A program made the translations under genes and the position numbers. 64,000 nt of DNA, taken from the NCBI GenBank assembly GCA_034509925.1, contig CM067536.1, forward strand, positions 1,197,501-1,261,500, read 5' to 3'. This stretch comes from Hirudinaria manillensis. Lineage: Eukaryota; Annelida; Clitellata; Hirudinida; Hirudinidae. This document shows, one piece after another, positions 30,801 to 42,900 of this stretch. The notes beneath the pieces were generated by a model. The model was not told the DNA's origin. It made no database searches and saw nothing but the letters and a program-made list of their open reading frames with translations. The stretch's first letter is position 1. Each line of letters begins with the position of its first letter.

Positions 30801-32873
30801 AATAAATCAAGGATGTGCTGAAAAATGTGAGGCAAAAAATAGAACAATAAGAAGAAAAAATTTGAAGATCGAATTGGAATCTTCTGCCTGTTTGCAGACA
30901 GCATCTGGTTCAAGATGGAGGAATGAAGGCGTAGGAATGCCTTGTTTATTTTTAGAAGTCAAGGCGGAGTAATGCGGAGCCTTGTTTATTTTTGGAACAA
31001 CTCATTGATATTCACAAAGACCCGTGGGAAGGTGTTGTCATGACGACTAGGGTCGTGCCTCGTGCGTTTGTGATGATGCGTGTGTGTGTATGTATGTGTG
31101 TGCGTGTGTGTGTGTATGTATGTGTGTGCGTGTGTGTGTGTGGCAGAAACGAGGACAAATAATTGCAGAAAACATCTCAAAGAAAGAGAAAGCCAAAACG
31201 TTGCATAAATTTTGGACCCCAGAAGGTGTTGGTTTTCCCGCCCAACTTGCACAACCATAAAAATAACATTTGCCTCTGGTATGCAAATTGTGTGGCACGC
31301 TTGTGTGAGTGTGTGTGTGTGTGTGTTCGTGTACATGTGTGAGTGTGTGTGTGCATGTGTACATGCGTGTATGCGTGTGTACATGTGTGTGTGTGTGTGT
31401 TCATGTTTATTATTTGAAGAAACAATTCAGACAAACAATATATTGAGAGAACAACACACCCAACATTGAATGAGGTCATATAAAAATCAATAATGGTCAA
31501 TAAATCAAGAGACCAATGGGGGAAGTAAAAAGCAGGTCATCATAAAAGGTCATCCAATCAGACCAAGCAATTTTACCATCTAGGTCGGGAGTCCTCCTGT
31601 CGCAGTAGAGGTCCTTGTTGAAGAACATGCTCGTAATCAGGGTCGATTTCCCGAGGCCCGACTGACCTTGACATGGATTACAGACATTTTGTTTATGGCA
31701 AAAACGGGACGGATAAAAGATTATTAATATAAATAATAATAATTATAATAATAATAATAATGGTGGGTGAGGATGATGATGATGACAATAATGATGATGA
31801 TGATGACGATGATAGCAGGGATGCCAGAAATTGCAACGTGATGTAATTAAGTCAAGGCACTAATTATCCATGCAACAGTGCTATAAATAAAAAACAATGA
31901 TTTAATCATTATCAATACATCTATAATCATCACCATCATCACCATCATCATCATTATCACTCACCAACAACCATGAGTGTAAAGTCAAATCCTTTCTTAA
32001 TTGCCTTCCTGTGAATTTGTTCTGGCAGACATGCAAATCCAAGGTTGTCAGAATCGTCCTACAGGATTACGATTACAGTGGATTGGAGATCCAAAGAATA
32101 AAGTAATTAGATGGTATTTTAATAACCTCACTGGCAGTTTTATGTTTTTTTTATTTTCAATTTTTAATATTTAATATAAATTTAATATTTAAAATAAATA
32201 TTTGAATTGATGGTTTTTAGCATTTATTTAATTTTTTGTTCCCCTCCACAAGTACAATTTCAAAAATCTGAAACATAAGAAATGGTGCTATTACACTGAA
32301 TGTTCAGATAAAAATATCAATTGAACAGCAAAATTATGTTCATGTCAATAATGCCTGAGGAATTGTTAGCAAATGGCTGTTTTAAAATAATGTAACCAAG
32401 CAAAAATGCAACTTAAATTTTATATTATGAAGAATTAAGAGGCAACTGACTTCGTCATATTTCACGTCGTATCCAGTTCTTGCACTCGATGGTTTCGGGG
32501 CCAGACCTCTATTTACCTCCGCGACACTCCTGGAAGAGTAAGAAGTGCCGTGCACTGGAGTTCCAGAAGAGTTGGATATCATGGCGATATTCGACTGAAC
32601 TGAATTTTCTTCTCGTTCCTTCGATTCACTCGTCAAGGTCTGATAAAGCGATGTCGATCTCTCAATGTCTCTGTTGCTCTGAGCTGCAACGGTTACGAGC
32701 GACGATGTCGAGACTTTGTGCGCCGAAAAACTCGGATGGTAGTTGCTCACTGGAGCTGAATGGGTATTTGAAGATCCAATACCGCTATCGAAAGCTTCGG
32801 CTTCTGCCCTCCTCGCTTTCAGTTCTGCTAGTCGCTGGGAAGTGAATTCCGATAGACCAACTTTGCGAGACAT
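26310..32873 (-). CDS. Septin (SEPT2/4/5 group), twelve exons
   Basis: Exons on the minus strand: 32451-32873, 31965-32058, 31577-31666, 30269-30392, 29985-30119, 28664-28781, 28316-28417, 28096-28192, 27565-27616, 26994-27083, 26708-26753 and 26310-26396. All phases close to 485 residues. Septins are GTP-binding proteins that assemble into filaments at the cell cortex, cytokinetic furrow and cilium base. Visible parts: polybasic IHRKAIKKG before the GTPase domain, P-loop GQSGLGKST (residues 173-181), [13 protein letters not shown], the septin unique element RVYPWGVVE and [18 protein letters not shown], then a short coiled C-terminus ending [19 protein letters not shown]. The first exon encodes a 141-residue serine-rich N-terminus that most SEPT2-group members lack. 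The gene is divergent from TAF1C. The subgroup is my reading of the sequence; exact orthology needs a tree. Confidence 0.93.
26440..26640. repeat. (AAT)n array in the septin last intron
   Basis: About 180 bases of AAT/AAC units between the last two septin exons. Confidence 0.9.
26886..26992. repeat. (CATC)n array beside a septin donor
   Basis: CATC units with a few CTGTC and CACC variants, ending two bases from the end of septin exon 10. On the transcript strand the donor GTGGGATGG runs directly into the (GATG)n array. Confidence 0.9.
27764..27849 (-). mobile_element. Dispersed hairpin module, copy A (SINE-like or element tail)
   Basis: An 86-base block in the septin intron between exons 8 and 9, read on the minus strand from GTACTTGGATGAATCGCTGA to GAAGGAAAAATG. 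It is flanked on both sides by (TAA)n arrays. It contains a near-perfect inverted repeat around AGCACT-GGT-AGTGCT, extended by GCTG/CAGC. The same block lies in the capping-protein intron at 53741-53823, differing mainly by a three-base gap. It codes for nothing, so it is most likely a short non-autonomous element or the end of a larger one. Confidence 0.6.
29818..29984. repeat. (ATCC)n array beside a septin donor
   Basis: Interrupted ATCC/GTCC units that begin within a few bases of the donor of septin exon 5 (GTGAGTGGACGG on the transcript strand) and fill the start of intron 5. Confidence 0.9.
30900..31000. repeat. Two-copy tandem repeat in septin intron 3
   Basis: The phrase CCTTGTTTATTTTT with its flanks (AGGCG..AATGC..) occurs twice, about 40 bases apart. 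No coding content. Confidence 0.6.
31075..31405. repeat. (GT)n-rich arrays in septin intron 3
   Basis: Two GT/TGTGCG arrays, at about 31078-31142 and 31303-31405. The open frames over them (runs of HTHTHT) are repeat artefacts. Confidence 0.9.
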
Positions 32874-33331
32874 GAATCACGAATCCGATAATGTAATGCA
32901 CGCACGAAAGTTCGATGATCTTTAAATATCTGAGGCGCTTGTACCAGCCTCACTTAGAAATGTCGACCAGCTGATAGGTAATTGATTAATTAAAGATATT
33001 TTTTTCTCAGGTATTGCTTTTCGTTTCTTCCTTTTCTTCTAATAATAATTTAATTTTCAAAGTTTGATTCGATGTATACTGGTAAGACAAGCAACAATCA
33101 CAAATATTAAAAATTACGACTTGACTTTTAACGTTTAATGAATAAAGTCACATGCCAATTTATTAGTTTCAAATTATTATATATTTCAAACATTTGAGTG
33201 CATTTTAAATTTATTAAGTTTGGTAAAAATATTGCAATGATTAATATTTTACAAAATGAATTATGAATCTGTGTGTTGTTAATTCAAATTTCGCTATGGG
33301 CGAAAGTGTAGGATGGTGTTAAAGGCCGCAG
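32874..33331. promoter_or_regulatory. Shared divergent promoter region, septin / TAF1C
   Basis: 458 bases separate the septin start codon (minus) from the TAF1C start codon (plus). No open frame lies between. The region must hold both 5' ends unless either gene has an upstream noncoding exon. I see no decisive core motif. Confidence 0.5.
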
Positions 33332-36300
33332 ATGAATTACGATCAAGATCTTTTGCTAAATTTTCCGAAGCTTTATAATCCTCACGCAAGAGGCGCTCGG
33401 GAATATTTTTATGATTGCGGGACGCCTCTATCGACAGATGTTGAATTACAAGAACTTGACGATGGAACGAATTGTGTAAATTTTTGTTATCAAAAACAAC
33501 TGTCATGCAACAATTCCAATCTCATATTAATTCCACGTGGCCCGTGCAGACCAATCATCCCTCCCAATCCATGTTAGTTTAATCCATTTTGAGCTATGCA
33601 TTTGATTTATCAGATATTTTGAGTTGGGAAAGGCAAAAGTTGTAAAATGTAATGTAACATACATTTGATTGGATCTAAGATGATTTTTTCCAAAATCTAA
33701 AACTTCCGTTCAAGAGAATTTGATGCATTACCAATGGATCACCATGTATTATTATTTTTATTGGGGCTCGTTAGCAGATGGAAGCTCAAATCCAGCATCT
33801 AACACATTTTTAAACTTGTTCTTTGAAGACTGTGACATCATCAACGAGCCGTGCATGACTCGTCTGCTTGAAAACGATGAAGATGTTGACAAGCTGCTCA
33901 CTTTTCTGACCTTTTTTGTCTCCCACTGCAAGGTTTGTGGCAAACTTTGAAATTTATTCATCAGGAGAATGTTACATTGACATAATGATAATGATAATAA
34001 TATCTGCAAACATTCCTTATATGTTTATCTCTTGATACTATAGTAGCAAGTTGGTTGGGTTGATTAATGCATCTGATTAAGCGCTACATAAATTTATACT
34101 AAAAGTCCAATTCTATTCGGTTGTCCCTCAAAATACAATCTCCATGGGCTCCAGCAAAAATTCTGATCTGATATTTCAATAAATAACGAAATAACAATCT
34201 AAACAAAACTTTATTTATTTGTTTATTTATTTATTCATTCATTCGTTCATGTAGCCTGGTTACCTCCTGACAACCTTTGAACTCTCGTTTCCATAGCGAC
34301 CGAAGCGAGAGGTCTTGCAGATGCTGAGGGAGAGACTGAAGAAGATCAGAAGCTTCAGGGAGGAAAAAGGCGGGAACGAGCAGACGCCAATGGACGAAGT
34401 TTTCATTCCGAGTTCGATCCACGTCGATCAGAAGGACGACAAGAGGTTGAGAAGTTTGGCAGGCATCGTCAAAAGACAGAAGAATGTCATCGGCAATTAC
34501 AACCTCCTCTGGAAAAACGTGAGTCGACTAATTTAATTAATTAGTTTTAATAATTTAATAATAATTAATTAATTAATAATGCAATAATAATTAATTAACA
34601 AATAATTTATTAATAGCAAATTAATAATAATCTAATAAATAATTTAATAATTAATTAATTAATTTAATTTAAAAATATTTTGTTAGTTTAAAAGGTTCTG
34701 CACGTCGTTTATTTACGTCTTCATCCAAACATCTGTCAATCATCATCTTCAGAGTCGACCTAAATTTATCATCAATGATCGATAATTTATTCGCATGTTA
34801 ATAGATGTTTTCTTTTTAACATAATTTATGCAGAGCTACAATCCCTCGTACGCAGGCGGCTGCCTATCTTTCCGTCCAATAGACGGACACAGAGAGGTCG
34901 TGGGGTCACTGGTTTTCCCGACCGGAAAGAAAATGAATCGTCTCGGTGGGTTTTCCGCGACCTATTTATAACTTGATCTTCGATACTATTACTACTGTTT
35001 ACAAGCATTTACTAATATTACCACATAAAAGGCAAATGTTGTTAATTGGTTTATTTATTTATAACTTATTTATACAAGCTCAATGCCAAGCATTAGGAAT
35101 GCTTTAAAGTTAACTATTTACAAAGCAATACAAGTTTGATACATAAAAACATAACTATTTACATAGTAATACAAGTTTGATACATAAAAACATAACTCTT
35201 CCGGAATAAACAAAGTTTACGAATCCATTTCCAGCCTCCAGTGCCGTGTCGTTCAGGAATCGCTCGGAACTTACTCTGTCCAATGAGATCGTCCGATCGG
35301 AGCACAAGTTGAAGGGAGTCGTGCATCAGGTTACCACGGAGACGGTGAAGAATCACATGTTCTGTATGTCACATGTTATAACAAAAACAGACATAATACC
35401 AGCTCATTGCCATTCGTAATTGGAATCGCATGAATTATGATAATGATGCCATGTTTATTAAGAGAATGCTTGTGTCATTGTTTCAGGTTTGGCCAGAACC
35501 AGTGCTGGCTTTTCATTGTTCAGCCTGGAGGACGAAGGGTCAAGGTTGAACCACCTGGACTCCCCCGATTGGCCAAAAAGTCACACGCTTTCCCACGTTG
35601 CCCTAAGGTCAGATTGAATTGTTTGCACTTGACTTACTTTCAGTGGAACTTACTTTCTGCATCATAAATTATAAATTAATTATGTAATTAATGCTTGAAA
35701 TTATAACATTTAAGATGATTAATTAGCATAATTAATTTTATTAATTTATTCTAATATATTATTATAATTAACTAATTAGCCGTTCAATTCCAATTACGAA
35801 TTATTAATAATAAGTTAATTATTACAATGGCACACATTTTCTAACTGCAGTCCACACCTTCTGGGAGAGTTCCTGTTGTCTTCACAAGATGGCAGTGTTT
35901 ACCTCTGGTCATTGGAGAGGGGAAGGTCGTTGATGAATTTATCAATTGGGGATTCCCATTTTATTTATAACTCCACAAACCTTTTAAATTGACCACATGG
36001 AGCAGGTCATATAGATAATAATAGAAGCCATGATAATAATAATAATAATAGTTGTTATTAATGCTAATTATATTAATAAATGATCAATTGAGAATATGAA
36101 TATTAATCACACTAATGAATAATTTATTACTTGGTGGATCTTTCATTGTCAAATAACTCTGCTCACTCTCTGCACTGATATCTTTCCAGCAATAGGAAGG
36201 TATACACCGTGCCTGCACTGGACGACCCCATCGAGAGGGCCATGACCTCTCACCCCACCCACAGTCACTTCACGGGCCACCCGAGGTGCTTCGTGGTCGC

Positions 36301-39190
36301 AGACGCGAATGGTCTCAATGTTGTTGATGCCAGAGTATGTGTTCGTCTTATAATTAATTTATTATCTGAATAAATAATTATTATTATCTCTCTAATATTA
36401 CTATTATTATTATTATTATTAATCTATCTAATGAATTTAATTATTTGTTTATTTTGTCTTTAAAATTGGAATTTGAAATTATTAATTATTATTTAACATG
36501 TATGAAGGGCTGACCAATAGCGAGCTCTGTGTAGTTAACATGTGACCTTTGTTTGACCTCAGACGGCCAATGGGAGAAGCTCTAGACTCTTCGGCCTCTC
36601 ACAGAGTGAGGCCTGTCACAGAGGTGAGAAGATCACCTGCTCTTACAAGCCGAATCCAAGCTCCACCCACCACCTCTTCGCCAGCCAATTGTCTCTCGGA
36701 GTTGTCGATGAGAGATTTCCCGGTCAATTGGTCTGTGAATGCAGCTGTTTTTCCTTTGTTACAGTTTTAGCCTTAATTTAGGTAGTAGCAGATTGGAAGT
36801 GCTTTCAATTTATGTAGCACTTTTCCCCCTCGGCATTATTTATTTATCACTTAATCATTTATTATTTAACAATGTAGTTAAAATTAGACACAATTAGTTT
36901 GACACTGATTGGATAATTCCCCCTCCAAAAAAAGGTCTTGAAGTGGAATCATTCGATGCTGTCCCCACCAACTTTATTGGACGTCATGCCAGGCGTCTTG
37001 GGCATGGAAGACGAGACCCTCATCACGCTCGGCTGCCAGGATTATGGAGAGGTCCACTGCTTCCAGGCCCATGGTGTGGCCACCCCGTTTGAGCAGCTGA
37101 ACCCCCATCCATCCAGGGTTCAGATTTGCGGACTCCCTTGGAGAACGTGCAGACCGGAGTTAGTGGATTCAACATTTCTTGATTTGATTTTCAATATTGT
37201 GACTGGAAATGCCAGATGTGTGATGAACGAATGAATTTTATGAGCATTTATGTTTATTAACGACTTTTTTATATCTTAAAGTTAAAATTGACAATCAGCA
37301 ATCATTTATATTGTTATTAATTTATTTATTTTTTTACTTGAAATGCCCCAACCACAAGTCATTGTTGTGACATCATCATAACTTAATTGATTTTCTGTTA
37401 ATTTCTTTTTATTTCTTCTTTTTTTTTTCATAATTCAGGGAAATGCTCACCGCATCGTTACGCGGCATCAAGAGGCGACTTTCCTGCCCTCTGATTGGTC
37501 AGTGCATCGTGCCCAACGAATCACAGAAAGGGTTTTCCATCGTACAGGTGAACGAAAATCGATTGTCTTTGTAATTGATAAATTACAAATATAATAAAAA
37601 GTTTATAATAATAAAAATAATAATAAACAAAATAAAATAATCCAAATCATTTATTAATTTTATTTTAATTCATCACAACTCGACGAACCGGCACGCGACC
37701 TGACCTAGATACTTTCGATACTTTCAGTTGACCTCAGTGGGCGACCTATTTGCCCAGGATTACCACGGGGACCAGGGCTCGGCCAAGGACCCCAGGGTTT
37801 TCCGAACGCCCTCAGACGGCCAGTCGTCCCACGATCTGGAAGGCTTTGAGGAGCCGTTCAACAAGTGGCTGAAAGAGTGCCAGGCCATGCTCAATGATTA
37901 TGATGATGACGACGACGATGAGGGAGGCATACTGCACAGCAAGGGGACGATGACGCTGAGGAGCAGGTTGATGCGCGTATACGAGGAGGTCGTGGGTTCA
38001 AAGGTCGGAGGTCAGTGAGGACAGCAAGTGCTGCAATTGATCTTATATGATGTTTCTGTTTTATTATTGTATTTGAGAATCATAAATGCAAATAAGAGAA
38101 TGTGGTTATTAGTTAAGTCTGGAAACCATGTGAGTGATGGTCAGAGAGTCACTTTAATGTATTTGTTCTTTGTTTTTAATCAAAATGAAATTTAGTTTTT
38201 ACAAGTATTTTTTATGAAATTTATATAATTTTATTATATTTTTATAAGTATATTTTTACATAAGTATATTTTGCAATGCATCCTTTGCACGGGCAGTCAG
38301 TCCGTTTAAACATTATCAGAATTATGAATTAAAAATAATTTATAACTTAATTAAATAACTTAGAAATTATTATTCTTTGGTCAGCAGGTGCTCTTGCGAG
38401 CGACTGTGACAAATGCCAGGCACGAGGCAAAGGTTGCGAAGCAAATGATGATGATGATGATGACGACGAGGATGAAAAATATGATACAACATGCACAACG
38501 TGTGAAAAGAGCAGATACGACGATGCAGTGAAGAAGGTATTGCATTTTTTTTATTCTTTTGATAAAACGTATAAATTAGTAATATAAAAAAATAATTATT
38601 TCGTATTAATTCGTTTTATTTAACCTCTCAAAAATGTCACGAAACACTTGTCTCGCTCCCGACAGGACAAGGTTCCTCCACCTTCGAAGGACTTTGATGC
38701 TTCGAGGTTGAAGTCCAAGGTTCAAATCCAGCCTCTGGACGATGACATTGAGGGACAGATACTCTTTGCCCAATACCACGACTATGATTTAACGGAGCTT
38801 TTGAAAATGAGGGTAGGCTAGATTAAATGTTTGTTTTTTTAATTTATTTATCCATTTATTTAAGATTTAATTACTTTAAATGCCTCTTTTTTTTTCTTTT
38901 ATTAAACATTTTATGAAAAAAATCCCTTTCAATGTTTTTTTCATGTTTTGATTAATCCTCAAATTTTAATTAATTCTAATTATTATCATTATTATTAATG
39001 TTGCACAACTACGTATCAGGATGAAGAAACTATGGCAGACATTAAAGAGTTGCTGAAAGACAAATTGTATGACGAAGACGACGATAAGTCTGATCTTGAG
39101 TTGGCAAATCAAGATGATGATGATGATGACTTCTGTGAGAATGACAAATCTCCGACAGGAAGATGCGACTCAAGCATGTCGAATGATTGA
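33332..39190 (+). CDS. TAF1C: TAF1C, RNA polymerase I selectivity factor (SL1) subunit, fifteen exons
   Basis: Exons: 33332-33572, 33778-33932, 34297-34518, 34834-34945, 35235-35363, 35487-35607, 35851-35925, 36190-36334, 36563-36730, 36935-37158, 37439-37547, 37728-38010, 38388-38536, 38666-38812 and 39020-39190, giving 816 residues. TAF1C binds TBP within SL1 at the ribosomal RNA gene promoter and helps recruit Pol I in the nucleolus. The match rests on blocks in the same order as in vertebrate TAF1C: SPHLLGEFLLSSQDGSVYLWS, then HPRCFVVADANGLNVVDAR, then VVDERFPGQLVLKWNHSMLSP, then SVGDLFAQDY. These belong to the WD40-like middle of the protein. The tail is acidic, with aspartate runs, and contains an extra cysteine cluster. 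Identity is fairly secure although overall similarity in this family is low. Confidence 0.85.
35112..35195. repeat. 41-base tandem duplication in TAF1C intron 4
   Basis: Two copies of a unit running AACTATTTACA..AATACAAGTTTGATACATAA, 41 bases apart, ending about 40 bases before exon 5. No coding content. Confidence 0.75.
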
Positions 39191-39321
39191 TCGTTCTATT
39201 CTAAATTCGTTGTTTTTGTTTATCTGAATGTGTTTGAGACAGTTTGATTTTGTTTTGTTATTTGTTATGATTGCTGGCACGTTCCAATTTGAACTCTTTC
39301 TCTCAACTCAGTGTTTGTATT

Positions 39322-39627
39322 ATGACAGCATCTTTTAGAAATTGGCTCACTGAAATCAGTCCGGTGCAAAGATATCCTACTTTAGTCATTTTTCCATTTG
39401 TTTTGGACAAAAAATGCGCGAAACTGTGTGGACTTCCCATGAAAATACACCTGTTCTCGTCAGCAATGCAGATTCCCAGCGTCAAATGTTTGAATACGTG
39501 GAAAAAATGGCCATTGATGGAATTCGCTAATTCTCGGGTTTTGTCGGGATGTCACGCTTTCTCCCTGGGTTCACTTGTGCAGTCTGATCGGGGTGTACGG
39601 AATTTATTAGATGAACTAAACATTTAA
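39322..39627 (+). CDS. Unassigned 101-residue ORF after TAF1C
   Basis: An intronless open frame that begins 131 bases after the TAF1C stop and ends 50 bases before an AATAAA at 39678-39683. It has no signal peptide or membrane helix and a mixed composition (MTASFRNWLTEISP at the start, RNLLDELNI at the end). It could be a small gene or simply part of the TAF1C 3' untranslated region. I do not recognise it. Confidence 0.2.
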   Translation: MTASFRNWLTEISPVQRYPTLVIFPFVLDKKCAKLCGLPMKIHLFSSAMQIPSVKCLNTWKKWPLMEFANSRVLSGCHAFSLGSLVQSDRGVRNLLDELNI

Positions 39628-39677
39628 TTACAAAACTGTTGTTATTATTTTAATTGTTAAAAATTAAAATCTTTTTC

Positions 39678-39683
39678 AATAAA
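39678..39683 (+). terminator. Poly(A) signal, TAF1C or the following ORF
   Basis: AATAAA between the TAF1C 3' end and HSCB, about 490 bases after the TAF1C stop codon. Confidence 0.5.
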
Positions 39684-39793
39684 GTAAATTACTTCTAATG
39701 AGAGTTTATGCAATCGGTCGGTCTCGCATGTAAACAAACAGTTACACGCTTTTTTCCAGCTGCGCTTTCTCGGCGCTCTTTAGTTTTGGCATA

Positions 39794-40835
39794 ATGACTT
39801 TTAGACTCAGTTTTCGAATATTAAGATCTTTCTTGACAACTGCTACAAATTTTGGCCCCGAAAATTACAGGTCATGCTTGCCTGTTAGATATGGGATTTC
39901 TTCGTTATTTTGTCCTAGGCGCTCCCATTCCTCGAAGTACAATGTAAAGAGAATAATTGCTGCACATTTTTCACACGAAGGTCGCATTTACGGTATGCCC
40001 TACTTGTCTAGCCCTACCTTCCTGAGTCAGAGGTGGTGCGGACATGAGCGCATAACACACCAAGAATGTTGGAAATGTGGCACAGCCATAGAACCAGATA
40101 TGGAACAGTATTTTTGTGTTTGTGGAGTCGTCCAACCTCCTTTACAAACGAGGAGCTACTTTCAGATTTTTGGGATAGAAGAAAACTTTGATGTAGATCC
40201 CAAGAAAATTAGGGCAAAATACCAAAAACTTCAAACATTGCTCCATCCAGACAGATACACTCAGAAGTGTGAAGTGAGTTCCAACTACATATCAATTTTG
40301 CAAAATCTGGAGGTTATCATGAATCTTCGATAAAACCACAACCGACCTTGAATTTATTTCCTGCACTTGTCAAAAAATTGTTCAGGAAAACCCTTCTAAT
40401 TCTAACTAGCAATAACTTTTTACATTCATTGGCACAATTCTAACATCAGCAATCTTTTTTTAGACCGAAAAGAACTTCTCCGTTCAGCATTCTGTCGTGG
40501 TCAACAAAGCCTATCAGACTCTTATCGATCCCCTGAAGAGAGGCTTGTACATGCTCCAAATCAGGGGTGAGGACATAGAAAAGGACATGGAAGTCGACAT
40601 GGAGTTTCTGACAGAGGCCTTCGAGCTTGGAGAAGCTGTTGACGATGCAGAGACCAAAGAGGAGCTTCTAAAAATTGACTCCGAGAACCAGCGGGACATC
40701 GAGTATTTGGTGCAAAAGATTTCGAATGCTTTCAAGTATGACAATATAGCCATTGCCAAGGAGAATCTGGTGAAGCTAAAATACTTGTCTTCAATTTCTG
40801 AAAATATCCAAGAAAAAATGAGGAAAAATACTTAA
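39794..40835 (+). CDS. HSCB: HSCB, mitochondrial iron-sulfur J-domain co-chaperone, two exons
   Basis: Exons 39794-40273 and 40464-40835 give 283 residues. HSCB (DNAJC20) brings the scaffold ISCU to mitochondrial Hsp70 and stimulates its ATPase during iron-sulfur cluster transfer. The N-terminus is basic and suits mitochondrial import. A zinc-binding stretch follows (CWKCG at residues 92-96, FCVCG at 107-111), then the J domain with HPD at 151-153, then the helical HscB C-terminal domain that contacts the scaffold (YQTLIDPLKRGLYMLQI). The second cysteine pair is C-x-C here, where the usual animal form is C-x2-C. The intron falls just after the HPD loop. AATAAA follows the stop. Confidence 0.95.
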
Positions 40836-41888
40836 TAAATCTCAATACAGTTCAATAAATCCCGTTATTGTCATTCCTGCTAACGATTGGTGTTCGGAAA
40901 TATTGGAGCTAACATCGCTTAAAATCATCTGCAAAGAAATTAATTTCCCGTTCAAGATAATCGTTGCCTGTTAATATTTTAATAATGACATTGGTTGTTA
41001 CAGAAACAATAAATGTTTGCTTTTGTATGTAATACGGTGTCACATGTAATGTATAAACTCCATGAAGCTAAAGTACTTAAGTTGATACCTAAGTACCTAA
41101 ACTTGCTACCTAAAGTACTTGTTAATACTTAAGTACCCAAAGTACTTGTCAGCACTCAGTCGCTCAGTGCAATTATGCAAGAGCTAAGACAGGACATTAG
41201 TTTTGTCTGCAAAGCATTTATAAACATCTGCTTTGCTCTGTGGTTCCAATTAATTCATATTACTTAACAAATTATTGACGGGATATTTGACCAAAACTGA
41301 CTACAACTTAATATGCTGACATATAGACTAAACTGTGGAACACCATGTAAACATATCCTTGCATGACATACATTGACCTTATTAACATTTAGTTTTTCAA
41401 AACTGGCTGAGAACATTTGGCTTCATTGGAGAAAATTTTTCTCCTTAAGCTTGTAAATCTAAAATCACTAGTTTTTTGTTTGTAATGTGTTATGATGTGC
41501 TAGATTTTTATAGGCTTGTCTGGAGATTGGACCAGCTGAATTTATTGTGAAATTATAGGAATTTGTAAAGTACAAATTTGGCAAATCATCAACAGTCATC
41601 TTCAATTTCTCTTGATTTTTTTGATGTCAACTGTAATGGAAACAAGTATTTAAGTGAGAATCTTTATATTAAAAAACTATCACAAATTAATTGCCTTTTA
41701 TTTGTAATATTTCTCAAATAATTTTAGTCTAACTTATGTACAATTTTCATCAGATTTGAATGAGGTCAAATTTATTTAGCTCTTGGCAATGTATTAGAGG
41801 CGTTGCGTTGTAAACCTCTATGTCACTTTTACAACATATGGTATTGACATATCAGATGTACATGAGACATGTATGGCAGACTAGGCTA
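40836..41888. other. Intergenic between convergent HSCB and the coiled-coil gene
   Basis: No open frame of note. AATAAA signals for HSCB lie at about 40833 and 40854. A patch near 41074-41150 repeats AAGTAC / GTACTT motifs. Otherwise unremarkable AT-rich sequence. Confidence 0.5.
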
Positions 41889-42407
41889 TCAATTCTTTGC
41901 CATGATGTCTACCTTGTCGTACATGGAGTCTGCTACGGTTTTTAGACACATTGTTTCGTCCTTCAACTCTTTGATTTTAAGCCTCAGTTCGGCGTTTTCC
42001 TTTCTATATTGCGAAGCCATTTTGCTGGACATCTCGTTCTGCTCGGCTATTTGGCGATCCTCAAGTATCAAGTAACACCGCAAATGCTGCAAGCGAGGAA
42101 TATTTTGTATTTTCATAGTTTACAAGGAACGGCATTGCTTTAAACCGACAAAAATATGAATGGTACAATTTAAATAATATATGATAACGTGTGACAATAA
42201 TATATGATAACAAGCTGCATTTAACGTGGTGTTTACTTCGATTTGTTCTATCAGACATTTTTTTCTGTCTCGAAGGGAGGCAACCTCCTAAAATCAAAGT
42301 AGGTGTTACTTCTAATAATCCATAGATTTCTCAGTAGCTGAAATAACGTCAAATAATCGTACTTCTTTCAAACTTTCAGCTTCGTCGCAAAGTTTACGTT
42401 TGTCCAT
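41889..42407 (-). CDS. 97-residue coiled-coil protein, three exons
   Basis: Exons on the minus strand, 42363-42407, 42237-42287 and 41889-42086, are all in phase 0 with clean GT-AG ends. The product is hydrophilic and predicted helical along its length, with charged heptad-like text such as CDEAESLKEEVASLRDRKK and KENAELRLKIKELKDET. There is no signal peptide, membrane helix or domain that I recognise. Short coiled-coil proteins of this size occur in kinetochore, centrosome and ciliary complexes, but nothing here picks one. It lies tail to tail with HSCB and about 490 bases downstream of the PSMB6 stop on the same strand. The gene model looks real; the identity is unknown. Confidence 0.65.
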
Positions 42408-42834
42408 CAATTAGCAGATAAAAACAATTGATTGTTGGCGGGTCAGATGCAAATTGTTCCTATTTTTAGGGAAAATATCAATCTCCCCGGAGTCTCTGAT
42501 GTTTCGTCTGCCATAGAAAGCGAAAAACCTTAGGCGCGACTTAATTTGTCTCAAGGATCAAAACAAACCAACCTTTGATTGTTGACGTAAGCGATGAATT
42601 GCATTAATATTAAGTTGTAAATAAATTCATAACAAATTATTAAATTATTCAAAAACGTCCTATTCTCCTACGCGCTCGAAGCGACCGCGGCTCCACAGGC
42701 ATCGCCTACGAACAGTTACTAAAACGCGCAACCGAAGCCACCAGAACACAAGTCCGTTCATTCCAAATCAATTTTGACAAAGAATATTTAAAGACTTGAT
42801 TTTTTTTTCTTGTTCAAAAGTATAACTTGAATAT

Positions 42835-42840
42835 TTTATT
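42835..42840 (-). terminator. Poly(A) signal of PSMB6
   Basis: AATAAA on the minus strand, about 60 bases past the PSMB6 stop. Confidence 0.65.
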
Positions 42841-42900
42841 TGTTCAACTATGCAACAACTCTTCCTAACAGAAGAAATGTCATGAAAAACCCAGTTAAGT

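Noticed and set aside
30986-31500. HTHTHT-rich ORFs
   Set aside because: Translation of (GT)n arrays in septin intron 3.
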